Below, in pieces: positions 9,101 to 20,814 of a DNA stretch of 64,000 nt; position 1 is the first letter of the stretch, and each line of letters begins with the position of its first letter. The position numbers were made by a program, and so were the translations under genes. The notes below the pieces were generated by a model. The model worked only from the letters and a program-made list of their open reading frames with translations. It did not search any database and was not told the origin of the DNA. The stretch spans positions 80,812 to 144,811 of the forward strand of contig JAEUBA010000084.1 in assembly GCA_018257865.1 (NCBI GenBank), given 5' to 3'. Origin of the DNA: Stereocaulon alpinum (taxonomy: Eukaryota; Ascomycota; Lecanoromycetes; Lecanorales; Stereocaulaceae).

Positions 9101-12100
9101 GATATGCTCGGGTATATGACTCTCCGAGTAAAGCACACAACTCTCCATCCAGCCCATCTCTTGTCTTCTCGATAAAACCGGTGGCTTGCTCGAATTGATT
9201 CCGATGTAATGCCAAAATAGCGCTAAACCACGATCTGTCCGTAGACTGAGATTTCATGGCTTCAAGGTAATTGTCCATGAGTTCCCACCGGTTCATTCCC
9301 CATGCCGCAGCGGCTGCCAGTGGAGCAATTGCGCGCTTGTGATCAAGCGTAGCGAGACTCCACTTTTGTTCTGCTAGAGCGGAGAGATTCTCCCACTCAC
9401 CCAGAGCATGAAGGCATCTCATCTTTCCCATGGTGATCTCGAAAGCCGTTCGCTCATCTTTCACAGTCGCCTCTCGTCGCTGATATGCAGCAAGAGCTTC
9501 ATCCCATCGCTCGAGCTTCTCGAACCAGGTCTCTTTAAGCTCGAAGTCTCGATATTTTTGAGCGTTACGAAGGATACCGACGGCCGCATCTGATTGTTGA
9601 AGCTGGTTATTAATAGAGATGAGTGCTTCGACCGTGCTCGGGGTCTTCTCTTCCTCGAATTGTAGCTCTTTGTAGTGGAGGGCTTTTGCGAAAGCATGAT
9701 TCTTGGCCGCGAAAGCCCCCAACGTGCGTATATCTATTGGCAGGGCCTTGTCATCATGCTCCATAAATTCAGATAGATTCAAGAGTACCTGTAAGATCTC
9801 GGGAGGTATATTAGGCGACGTCAGTGCTATCTCAAGAGATCGTATGAGTTCTTCTTGATACTGGTCGTATAGCTCAGGCCAGCATGACGCAAAAGCAGAG
9901 TTGAACAAATCCTTTGCAAGCGGTTGATAGAGACCAGCCAAGCCAGCACAAGCTCGCAATGCATGCGATGGGGACTCTCTGAGGAGTTCAACACTGAAAC
10001 GGCGAATCCATTCATGCCAGTCCTCTGGCGTGGACTTTTGTGAAGCCTCCCACGCATTCTTTAGATGCTCCTGATTAACGGGTAGCTTTTTTTGGCCAAT
10101 CTCTGCAAATCCGGAATCATCGCCCAAACCTCCGTAGTGCTCGTCAGGGCTGAGATCTTGTGGTAGTGGCTCGCCCTTTTGCAATTTAGAGACCAAGACA
10201 TCGTAGTTATGATGGACGATGTGGTTTGCGACGAGGACCTTCTTCACGGTGTTCACATAGAGAAGGTAATCCCTGCCAAGCTGGAATACGTATGCGCAGA
10301 TGCAATCCAGTGCTGCTTGCTTCAGTGTCTGCTCTTTGCCAGCGAACACGTCTACCAGATTGTGAATTATCAAGGACGCATAGTCTGAAATGTTGACAAG
10401 CCGAGATATCTTTCCAATAGTGTCAATCGCCGCCTTGCGTAAAGTCACGGGATTTGATTGCTTCTGGAACATGTGGATAAGCGTCGGAATGATCATATGC
10501 ATATGTTCCTCTGCACTCTGGCCAAAGACCAGAATGGTGTGCAGTATTCTTTCGGAAGCTGTCCTCCGCCCTGAGGAGTCATCCTCGAGGACTTTCAGCA
10601 TAAGCGGGAGCAGTCTCGTAATACGAGACTTGAACTCGCCCTCCAAGGCTCTTGCCATGGCTTCGACGAGTGAGAGGGCTGTAGCTTGAATAGAGCTATT
10701 GATCGACCAGAAGTCTTCAATGAGGTCCATGAGTGGCGCCACATAGTTCCTAATGTGGACGCGAACAATGGATACCAAAATTGATAATTGGTTGAAATAG
10801 ACCTCGAGGCGTGTGAATGGTGCAGCACGAATAACCGTCACGAAGCTTGGTATTATTAGGCTCAGGAATGGTATGCATTTCAATCCGAGGGTTTTGAAGA
10901 TATTGACTACAGCCTCAATGACTCCGGAATGGTACTGCGACAGGGAAGGGTCGGCCAAAACGGTCTGTGTCAGAGTGTGGAACACGACTTTTGGATAATA
11001 ATCCTCATTCGATGGCGTTATCCCTTCTATAACAAGCCCGACGTCCGAGACTGTTTCAGCCTCGTTCTTCAAACGAGCCTCAGGAGATGTGTCTAGAATT
11101 TGCTATACGAGGGTTAGCAATGTAAGCGAAAGCGTTGACTTGGAGGAGTGGGAGAGCTACTTGATGCTTGTATGGATCCAGCGCTCCAAGCATTCCCATT
11201 AATTTTATAGTCTCCTTGCGTAATGCTCCTTGTTGCTCTGTCTTGATGATGTTGACGAGTAGGTCAAGTAATTGCGGAAAATCCATATATGGCTTGATTA
11301 CGTACCCTGAATTACTTGCGAGTTGGCCAAGGGTATGAAGGGCGGCGTCTCGTTTTCGGAGAGAGCTCAAATCTTGGAGTGCTTCGACAATGGTGGGCAT
11401 GATGGTCGGGATATATGGTTCCAGTACTGTGCCTCCAGTCGACGCAAGCTGCCCAATTGCGACAATCGTAGTAGCAGCCACAGCATTGTTTGGATCTCGG
11501 GCTTGCGGGAGCAAGATCTTGACTAAGGTGTCACAGTAAGGCTTTGCCAGTCTTGACGCATTGGCGATGACAAGCCCAACAAGCTTGGCACCATCTTCTT
11601 GACTCTTCGGATTTTTGGAGTTTCGGATGCCCATGATGAGATTGACTAATATCTTGCGCAACGAAGGGAAGATGTGTGCTGGGTTGACCTCCGTAAGACG
11701 GCCAACGATCACAATCGCAGCCTGTCGAACTCGAAAATCCGAGTCATTGACCGCAAGGAATATAGACCGTATATTTTCTGGCTTTCCCAGGTGTTTGTCG
11801 AATCTAGTGTCCAGAGCTTCGAGTACTGTCCGACGGATATCGGAATCCGAGTCAGCAACTCCTAGCTCTAGCAGCTTCGTGATTACGTCTCCAACAACCC
11901 TTATGGCGTGAAAGCTGGTCTGATAGATGATAGGGTCCTGGACAAAGAGCTGGCAGCAGGTCAGTGCTGATGCCTTCCGGATATTCGGGTTGTTGCTATC
12001 CGTGTAGCGCATTGCAACATCTCGGACAAATTCGTTCAAGGCATGACCTTGGAAGCGTTCAGTAGTATTACAACGAGTGGGGGGCAGCAGGGGCTCCAAG

Positions 12101-13677
12101 TGTCTGGATTCAACGAAAATACATACCAGTGAAGTCGAAGGTACCTAGAGTCTCTAGCGCAAGCTGTATCTCAGCGTCTCCAACTACTGCGCCGGACAAA
12201 TGAAGATCTTTGGCAAATGCCGGTATTGGCGGGAGCTTGTTATCTGGACATCCTAGAGGCTTAAACGGACGGCCGGATAAGACGAGACTCAACAAGTCGA
12301 GAAGCTTCTCTTGAATTTTAGGCTTGATCGGATGTATGTACTGCGCCATATCGATCAAGGCCTTTTCGAGCGATGCGCTAAGTCCACAAGCGAACATCGG
12401 ATCGAGCAGAGCTTCCATATATTTGGTAAGAGCCATGCCAACAGCCGCAGAAAGCATGCTGATACATTCGAAGACTGGTCCTTCGTCTATTCCCACACGA
12501 TTACGCCTATGTAACCATTAGTTTGTCACAATGTCAGTCCTGGAATAGAGCCTACGCTTTGACACTAAGGCCTTCCCTAATGTAGACGATAATCCCGTCA
12601 AGGTAAGGGGCAATAGCACTGGATACCGCATGTGCGATCTTGCCGATTGCAATGAAGGCAGCGTTCCGTTCTTTATCCTTCTTAAGCTGGCCTTGTAGGA
12701 AGATCATGAACTTGTGGAGGTATGATTGAGTGAATTGCTCTGGTGCGTATCCTGCGAGCACGGGTATCACAATTACAACTAGGGCGCGGATACGGGGGTC
12801 TCGATGATCCTTGAGACGCAGGGTGATTTCGCATGCTTCGCGATAGTGATCCCCCATGAACATGCCGCCCTTGCGCAGTAATTTCTCCATTGTAAGTAAT
12901 GAACCATGTATGATATCTGGGTTGGGGGACTTGAAACCCTGCAAGGCATCCTCGTAGACCCTCCCGAACCACTGCTGACGAAGATGGGCATCGCGAGCAG
13001 CGATGATCTCGAAGCAAGCACCTGCAGCCTCCGCAGCTGTCTCGCGTATAAGGACTTTTGGATCCCGCAGAGCCACCAGGATGCAGTCAAAGATCTGGGG
13101 GACGAAGGCATAGAGTAGGGTCGGAGAATTCAACGCAAGTTCGCGAATGACAAGCACAGCAGCAAATCGTCGTGTTTCTTGTCGCTCTGATTGCAACCAC
13201 TCAAGAGCGGATGAGACCTCGGCTTCAACAAGCTCGGCGGTGAGTGCCCCACCTGGTATTGCAAGGTGACCCAGAGCTCGTGCTGCAAAAACTAGAACGG
13301 TATTATCGTTGCTTCTCAGAGCCTGACGAAGGTAGACAGAGAACCGAGTAGTCTTCTGCGCCGCATCGTCGCCATCGAAGCTGATAAGGGCATCTATGGC
13401 GAGGATTCCACCAATCTTTTCGGTAGTATCGTTACTCTGGACCACGAGCTGGGAGATGCGTTGATTGACGTTGTTGTAGTAATCCTGAAACTTGTCCGAA
13501 GGTAGTTCTGTTGCCATAATTAGAATGTGCGTTTCCCAGTGCAGTTGAGGGCCCACCTCTCGCAGCTGCGACGACCTGGCTGTATAATTCATATGCAGCA
13601 TACCGCCGTGTTGCTTCAATTTTTGACCGCAGCTCTACGAAGATCCGATTGAGATTGTCTGAGAATTGTAGAGCCAT
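6137..13677 (-). CDS. TOR: TOR serine/threonine protein kinase
   Basis: Target-of-rapamycin kinase, catalytic core of TORC1/TORC2, which couples nutrients to growth. Exons (in transcript order) 13557-13677, 12556-13507, 12127-12506, 11161-12047, 7771-11102, 7654-7723 and 6137-7603; introns of 49, 49, 79, 58, 47 and 50 nt; total 2402 aa, the normal family length. Residues 1 to about 1270 are HEAT repeats, then the FAT domain. The FRB domain is about 1870-1968 (LWHELWHEALEEASRLY...LREISFTQTFGRDL; Ser1923 and Trp1955 conserved). The kinase domain has KGHEDIRQDERVMQLF, the catalytic loop GLGDRHPSNIMI (Asp2192) and HIDFGD (Asp2211). The FATC tail ends YIGWCSFW. The start at 13677 lies in a strong context (GCCATGG); the frame stays open for 46 codons upstream, so a longer N-terminus cannot be excluded. 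Confidence 0.97.
8571..8612 (-). repeat. In-frame 9-bp tandem repeat inside TOR
   Basis: On the coding strand the unit ATCAATGGC occurs four times in a row with one synonymous change, encoding repeated Ile-Asn-Gly at about residues 1608-1621. It falls in a poorly conserved linker of the FAT region, and it keeps the frame. Confidence 0.85.
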
Positions 13678-16321
13678 GGCGATGAAGCTTGACTCATCTA
13701 GCTGGCCGAAGCTGCGAGGTTCAGGTGATCCGGAGCTCTGAGGCTCCGAGCTGACCAGCTCTATTAGTGCCGAGGTCGCCTCTGCATGGAGGAATGGGCG
13801 ACAGCGCCTTCTCAAAATGGTTTATAGGATGGGTGTGTGTAGGGAGCTTGCCTGTAGGCGTTGCTCTGTTGAAGTTCAGTCATAAATAAGCAGCTCCTCA
13901 TCATCGCGTGTCGCTGCATGAGTGGGAGGCATGACGCTAGGAGTATTGTATGCCCGTAGCGCCCAGATGGCTGCCGAAGTAATTGTTCCGCGCGGGCGAT
14001 TATCAGAGTGTCTGGAGAAACGCTTTGAATAGCAACCAGCAGGCTTCATTGCTGTACGATGAAGTCTGTTATCTCTCATGGATCGTGATGCCACTTCCAC
14101 TATCTGGCCAGTACGACTAAGGTCTGGGGACCATGATGGCTAGGCAGAGTTATTGTACTCAATACCCAGCTTCTTGCAGATCGACTGTCCCTCCCAGTAA
14201 CGCTACGAGGCATACCATTGACTCTACGATACCCCAATTGCTGCCATTAACAGGTTGCTCTAGTCATTGCATACTGCGATATATTGAAGGATGCTGGACG
14301 AGCGTACTAGCTGGAACGTTGACGCTTCGTGACTCCCCACAACGGTTACAATTGCGGTTCGATCGATGTCTGGGCACAGCTACTGATACGAACGGATGCC
14401 TGGCGATGAATCCAGATAGGCACGCAAAACAGCAAATAATAGTCTGCTGCAAATTCCCGGGAATTGTCTTGGATCAATTCTCTTTAGTTGGGAGGATATC
14501 AAGTGAATTTCTTATTGTAATGTTAGCTGTTAGCGCGGGGATTATCTCTTTATTCAGACACCGGCATCTGAGAGGTAAGCGGCATAGGGATTGTCTATCG
14601 AATTCTCCAGCTCTTATGCTCAGTCCGCAGAGAATTTCCAGCGATTGCCATTCCTTCGACCACACATCTTGGTAACTCTTTGCACCGCTTTTCGTGGCAA
14701 GCGTCGAACACAGTAGATGGATGACCTATGCCATAGTCTGCTTCAGGAATCACAATGTGTCTCCTCCCACCATTGCTCTCCGGACAAGACACCTCGGCAA
14801 CTCCCTTTAGGGCCAAAGCAAATTATGTTGGTACTATTCAGCCAATATGAGAGAGACGATCTCCACAAGAGGACCTTGATTGTAGTATTGCAAAACTCGC
14901 CCGTAAGGAGCTGACTTGCGTACGGTGAGGTCTTGAGCAGGCGATATGTTCGAGAGCGGTACATTTCTTCCATGAGATGCAATTTATTCAACAAAAGGCA
15001 GTGAGTATCTCTTTAACCCTGATTCGAGAATCATTCGGACAGCTGTGAGCCGCAAGGGGACTCGATCCCGACGAATTCGTATTAATGACCTGCAATGGTT
15101 GGTGTCTAAGCTGGTACAGACTACGGGACAAATGAGCCTAGGAGTATTGTAAATAGACTAAGCCATGCTGTGCTCTGATTACAACGAACTTTGAATCGTA
15201 ACAAACAAATTTTTGGCGCAAGGTCAAGTCTGTTCTAAGTCTGTACCCAATTGCCTGCTTCGGAGATCTTATCTAGGAGTAGACCAATAGTATGTAGAAT
15301 TGACAGATCAAAGCTAGAGATAATCGGAAGGTGGTGAGGGGAAGAGATGTTTTGCAGGCGTCGGCGTTATTGACCTACGGTACCGTACCAAGCCCTAGAA
15401 CTAGAGGATCCGTGCGGTGTCTAATCCCTGCGACCCGCGTGGCCCCAGAAGCTTAGCGGCTTCTCCTCCAGCTTCCATCCAGGGCCCTTCCACTCCTTCG
15501 CTGGCCCCCGACGCCCGACATCGCATGTTGCATCGAGACGCTCTCCACCCTCCGTTCATATGCAGCTCTACGCTCCCTAATCTCCCACCACCCGTGTATA
15601 CTTGCTCTACTATCAGCTTGCCCTGGCCTTGGGGGCGCCGACCATCTCGCCCATATATCGGCCTAATGCCTCGGATCTGCACAAGCTGGTGCCCAACCCC
15701 AGACTCCCCTGAGCTTAGATGTGCTTGAAGATTCGACGAACACACCACGAAGCTTTCGCACCAGATGAGAATCTTCCGCACATGTCAATTCCGAGCCAAT
15801 AAAAAGCTCTGTTTCGTAGCAAGACCTTGGTCTTTGTTTCACCGGAGGCCCGGGAGCCAGGTTTAGGTACGGAGGGTTGCTGGTGCTAGATAGAGCTGGT
15901 CCCCCAATATACTTTCATACCCATGGCTGACAGATGTCTTGCTTTAGACTGCTCTTCCCCTGAATTGTTCCTGTCAGTGTCAAGAAAAATAGCACGACAT
16001 TCCGGCGCTGATCCACACTATCATTGCTCCCCGCCCACCGCTACGAGGTCTAGTACCAACGCCAAATTGCCAATTGCATGGGTGCTTGGTAAACGTTCGC
16101 GTGCCTCTCGAAAACTAAGATAAAGGCTACGAAAAACGAGCTTTACCTGCCAGTAAGCTGGACGACTCTGGTCATCCTCGCTGTCCCCATGCATCCTGCC
16201 AATCTGTAGCCAGACGACCTGCGTCGCCAGCATCACTCCGGGCGACTTCCTCTTCCATAGCCGATTTTATACATGAGATAAAAGAGAACAGCCTCAAGAC
16301 CCGCTTTCCACAGCAGAGGCA
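13678..16321. other. 2.6-kb intergenic region between TOR and the HSF gene
   Basis: Divergent upstream region of two regulators. The longest open frame (14133-14675) has no recognisable domain and fungal-unlike composition, so I do not call it. The 13-mer taggagtattgta occurs twice (about 13939 and 15139). The region probably holds long 5' leaders and promoters; an upstream non-coding exon or small ORF cannot be ruled out. Confidence 0.4.
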
Positions 16322-18335
16322 ATGGGACGGAGTCCATTCCAGGCTGACCCTCAGCACAATGGGGGTCACAGGAATATACCTATACTACCTTCTACTACGA
16401 AATCAGTCGATAACATGCATGGAGATCCTATGGAATTGACCCCACCCGCATCTGCAATGGGCCCACCGGTGCACAGCAGTCCCGAGATTGACCACCACGG
16501 AGGAACCACTGGAGCCTATGGGGACGGTATACATGGTCACAATGGTCAAGCTGCAAACGGGTTGAGTGCAGCTGCGGCAACATCATCTCAACAACATAAG
16601 GTAGTCCAAACTGCATTCATACACAAGCTGTACAAGTACGTTGTCTCAGCTATCTGCTTAGAGCTCATTGATCTAACAGGGTGATCAGTATGTTGGAGGA
16701 CTCCACTATCTCTAATTTGATATCATGGTCGAACAATAACGAAAGCTTCGTCATGTCGCCATCAGCAGACTTCTCTAAAGTACTCTCGTCAGTCTCGCCG
16801 ACTCTATCCTACTATGGCCAAGATGGTTAATACCAATTATAGGCAATACTTCAAACATACCAACGTATCCTCCTTCGTCCGGCAGCTCAACATGTATGGC
16901 TTTCACAAAGGTCAGTTGTTAGGCATTGTTAGAACTCTGAGTACAACAACTTATTGCGCGCATAGTCAGCGACGTCTTCCACACAGGCTCTCCCGAATCA
17001 ACACTATGGGAATTCAAGCATGGCAATGGCAACTTCAAAAGAGGCGACCTCGCAGGCCTGCGAGAGATTAAGAGAAGGGCGTCGAGACACGCATTGATAC
17101 ACCGCGACTCATTCTCCACACCACAGCATAAGCCTAGCGTCTCTCAACCCACCACTCCCGCGGAACCGGCCTTAGATAGCGGTGAGGCAAGGCTTCAGAA
17201 CATCGAGCATAGTTTGTACGACCTGCATTCTAAGCTTGCTAGGACCGAGGAGAGCAATATAGCATTGAGTGCAAGATGCCAGACCTTGAATGATAACCTC
17301 GTCAAATGCCACCAGGTAAGGCAGATATATCCGGAGAGGACGCTTGGCTAATAAAATACAGTGGAGCCTTGAGATGTCACAAATTATCATGTCGTCAATT
17401 CCAGATCCCAACAATCCCGCGAGACAAACCGGTATGTCTCCTGAATTGCTTCTTGGAGGCTTGTGTTACCATACTAAACCAAGATAGCGTCGAATCTGGA
17501 ACGAGAGATCATGAGGCAGATAGACATGACGCGTAGCTATGAAGACCCTCACGAGTCATTGCTTTCTGGCAAGCAACCATACTTTTCAAACATGGCTTTG
17601 ACTGTCGAGCCAGTATCACCACGCCAACTTCCTATCGATGAGCGACGCCCATCACTGCACGCCTTCCCGCCGCGTCAGAATACCTTCAGATCTCAAGCTT
17701 CTGCTGCCCAAAACAATATGCCGATGCCACAGCGCCGATATGGATCCATTGGGACCGCAAATCCTCTACCCAACTATGTCCGCCCCATGCACACTCAGAC
17801 TCAGATGCATCAACCACCACCTCAACACCCACTGTCCATAATTTCGGAGCCTCCAGGTCCCAACATGGGCCGCCGTCACACATCGGCAGACATTCGGGTT
17901 CCTGGCTGGCCTGGTCATGGCACTGGTACTGCAACTGGCTCCCCAATAACGTCCGGGCAATCATCTGGGCACTGGCCTTCTTCACCAACGCAAGGACCGG
18001 TCACTGGTGACCAAAATCTTCGCGACCAGCTTGCCTCATACGAGCTTGGTGCACCCCGTAAATCTTTTGGCATAAATCAAACCACGCCACCACTAACGAG
18101 CAACGACCCTACACCACCGGCAGTCAGTTTTGACAACCAGAGCCACTGGTCTAATCCTAATCCCTTTGGAGGTTCGAAACCCCAATTTCAATCCAGACTT
18201 TTAGACTCGGCACCGCCAACGAGGAGGTCGAGTATGCAGAGTAACGTGCATACGCTGCTGAACCATCCTTCGGAGACGGCAGAGAGAGAGGAAGATGATT
18301 TTGGCGATGATCGGAAGAGGAAGAGGATGCAGTGA
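16322..18335 (+). CDS. sfl1: Sfl1-type HSF-domain transcription regulator
   Basis: Six exons: 16322-16635, 16689-16787, 16843-16910, 16966-17315, 17362-17431 and 17488-18335; introns of 46-56 nt; 582 aa. The HSF-type DNA-binding domain (about residues 92-195) is assembled only after splicing: AFIHKLYN/MLEDSTISNLISW, QYFKHTNVSSFVRQLNMYGF and the block VSDVFHTGSPESTLWEFKHG, followed by FKRGDLAGLREIKRRASRH. The long insert after the recognition helix and RRASRH mark the Sfl1 (flocculation suppressor) branch rather than classical Hsf1. Residues about 225-280 form a coiled coil (RLQNIEHSLYDLHSKLA...). The rest is Pro/Ser/Gln-rich and probably disordered. In yeasts, Sfl1 represses adhesion and filamentation genes in the nucleus; the role here is inferred from family membership. 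Confidence 0.9.
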
Positions 18336-19948
18336 GGGCTTACTTTCGCGATATGTGTATAGAAAATGTGATCTACTACTAATGACGGTTGGCATATGAG
18401 GAAGCTTGGAATATACTTGGGCATGGAAAAGCATAGCGGAACCTATTGGGAGGTTGGGTCAAGTTTTTGGCAATGTCCATGTGTATATTCTGGGATATCT
18501 CAATCAGATAGGGTGGACTTCAATGTTGGATATTTGAACGTATCTTACATGACAAGCTGGAAAATTGATCGTACAATGGGCTCAGTAGTCTTATGCGGCT
18601 TTGAGTGAGTGAGACTTTAGCCACCTTCGTCGCGTTCCTTCACACAACTCGAAATCTAATCAGTTTGCATTCTGCAAACACACTCGTACGTGCTATAATA
18701 CCGGCCACTCGTGTATGCAATGGGTCTCTTTTTCTATCGCTGGGTCCCGCATAAGTCTAGGTAACTTATACCAGCACTATCAAAGTAGGGTATTGATAAC
18801 GCCTCAACGAATCGAATAAGTCATGAACCTCCCCCCTTAGTAGAAATACTTTATCTAACCCGTGATACTGACTAGCAATTCGCCATTCCAAGTGTTGACC
18901 CTTATCATTCCGGGAACAATGGTATCTCTCCCATTCTACAGCTCCACGGCAAGCCTCTGTATATCGTCACCAACTTCGGCAACATGCCTATCATTGTTGT
19001 CATTCACGGGCATACCCTCCGTTCAGTTCTAGCCTCGTAGACTACTTCCGCCCTGCGTACGATGATTGTCCACCCATGCTTCGTATCAAGTAAGACGCTC
19101 CCTATCAGAAGCACCAGATACTGCATCTGTTCGTGCACAGGCCTTACTTCAACCACATCGCTGTTACCTAAGAAGAGCTGGGCGTTTATGACAAGGACAT
19201 GGAGTTTGTAACGGAAATGGATGCCATCAAGAATCACCAGTCGCGGTAATAGGTTAACGGTACCCATGGAATGTTCTCACAATTCAGCACCTGGGCTTGC
19301 GAAGTAGCTTGAGAACGGAAACAGCGTCAATTGGTCAACGCCCTTTGACTCTAAGTCGCTCAGAGAACACTTTCAATCCAACCGGGACAAGTGTGTTTTG
19401 ACAAATCTTCTTTCGGCCACCTGCCCATATGGTGTTTGCTGCGCACAGATTGGGAGATTCCTGTGCTCAATAAAGGGAGTATCGACCACCTTGTCCACGT
19501 ATCTCTCACCCATAATATTCCTGTAAAAGGTCAAGAAATATCTACCAGTACACGGAAAAGGGTGATCAACTTAGACGCTTGTGGATCGGATTTCTATATC
19601 TGGTGATTTCATGAGGCTCATGTACGGTTCGAAAAGGATCATCATTGGCTACATCCGACTTGCCTGGCGAAATGCAATGCCACTTATATGGCGATGCGTG
19701 GTCAGCCGCTTTCGAAGCTTTCGCCATATCAACTGCCTTTGGGCTGTTGATCCTCAATGTGACAAGACAACTGATCGACACGATCGTCGGAGCTCATCTG
19801 AAAGGGGATAATGAGCATCGTTGGAAGTGTCTGCTGGAGAGGGAGCCAGGCTGCAGCATGTCGAGTCAAAAGCCGTAGAATATTAGAGTAGAGCCTCAAG
19901 GAGTGAAATATGATGCAATTGGAATGGGCAGCTTTACGAGACCCAGTG
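18336..19948. other. Intergenic region with possible degenerate coding remnant
   Basis: No intact gene is seen. Between about 18.87 and 19.85 kb the plus strand has several short protein-like stretches in shifting frames (for example SPILQLHGKPLYIVTN near 18.93 kb and VYDKDMEFVTEMDAIKN near 19.2 kb), broken by stops. This may be a decayed gene, with an enzyme such as a cytochrome P450 as a weak guess, or chance. I do not assign a product. Confidence 0.3.
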
Positions 19949-20649
19949 TTAGAGATGAGAAGTCGTGTTTTGAGTGACATCTATCTGCTTCTTCTTTTTA
20001 TTTTTCTTGTGCTTCTTTCGTGAGCGATCTGCAAGAACCTCGTCAAGGTAATTACTGGCTCTCTTCGGTGGTCGAGGAGAATCCGTGGAACCTTCCACCG
20101 CATCGCTCTCATTCAATCTAGCACTTGGCTGATGAGGCCTTTTGACAGCTCCCATCTTCGACTTCCCCAATGACGATCGCCCGCCATCGTCCTCACTGTT
20201 ATCCTCCCCTCGCGGCTTTGATTGCGCCGGACGTGGCTTACTCCCAGCTGGCAGCGGGCTGCGGTGCGAGCCTTTGGCCTCAATCCTTCCTTTCCTATCT
20301 GCATGCTTCCTTGCGTAGTCATTGCCTAGTAGCTGCTTCCGTAGCTTGTCATTGGATGACAGCTCCTCCCTTTTTATCTCGCCATCCTTCGGTATCACCC
20401 CGCCCAGTCCTAGCCTGATCCTCATCAGCCTGTACCCAGTGGTCAAGGCCCATCTCTTGACGCCACTCACACTTCAGGCGCTGGTATGAACATCTCTTGC
20501 TCCTCCTTCTCAATTTCCTTCTCTGACTTCGCCTGCGCGTCCTCTGCCTTTTTCGGAGGAAGCCATGACGCGATCTGGCGTTGGCTTTTGGCAAGGGCAA
20601 TATTGACTTTGTTCAGTAGAACATCGTCTTCAAATCTGGTAGACACCAT
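19949..20649 (-). CDS. DUF3245-like basic protein
   Basis: Two exons, 20471-20649 and 19949-20414, 214 aa. The intron donor is GTGAGT at 20470. The acceptor at 20415 is preferred because it gives ...PAPEV|LGLGGVIPKDGE; an alternative acceptor 15 nt upstream also keeps the frame. The N-terminus MVSTRFEDDVLLNKVNIALA and ...RQIASWLPPK, then LSSNDKLRKQLLG and a lysine-rich tail SNYLDEVLADRSRKKHKK, resemble a family of uncharacterised fungal nuclear/nucleolar-like proteins (probably DUF3245). The basic C-terminus suggests nucleic-acid or ribosome-biogenesis association, which is inference only. Its start lies 165 bp from that of the succinyl-CoA ligase gene, divergently. Confidence 0.75.
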
Positions 20650-20814
20650 GACTGTGAAGTGTTTGTGATATACCTAGATGTCGGTACGAGTTCGTTGCGC
20701 GGTATTGACGGCTCGGCAAAACCTGCCGCACTTGGAAGCTATCTTGAACCCCAAAACACTTCCCTCCTCACCCAATTCTGAAGCCCCCTACTCACTCTAT
20801 CACTGCTTCTACCA
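20650..20814. promoter_or_regulatory. 165-bp divergent promoter
   Basis: Only 165 bp separate the start codons of the DUF3245-like gene and the mitochondrial succinyl-CoA ligase beta gene, so both core promoters and 5' leaders must fit here. No specific site is recognised. Confidence 0.55.

Noticed and set aside
14133..14675. 180-codon open frame upstream of the HSF gene
   Set aside because: No domain, no splice context and Ser/Arg/His-rich random-like composition; likely chance in promoter DNA.
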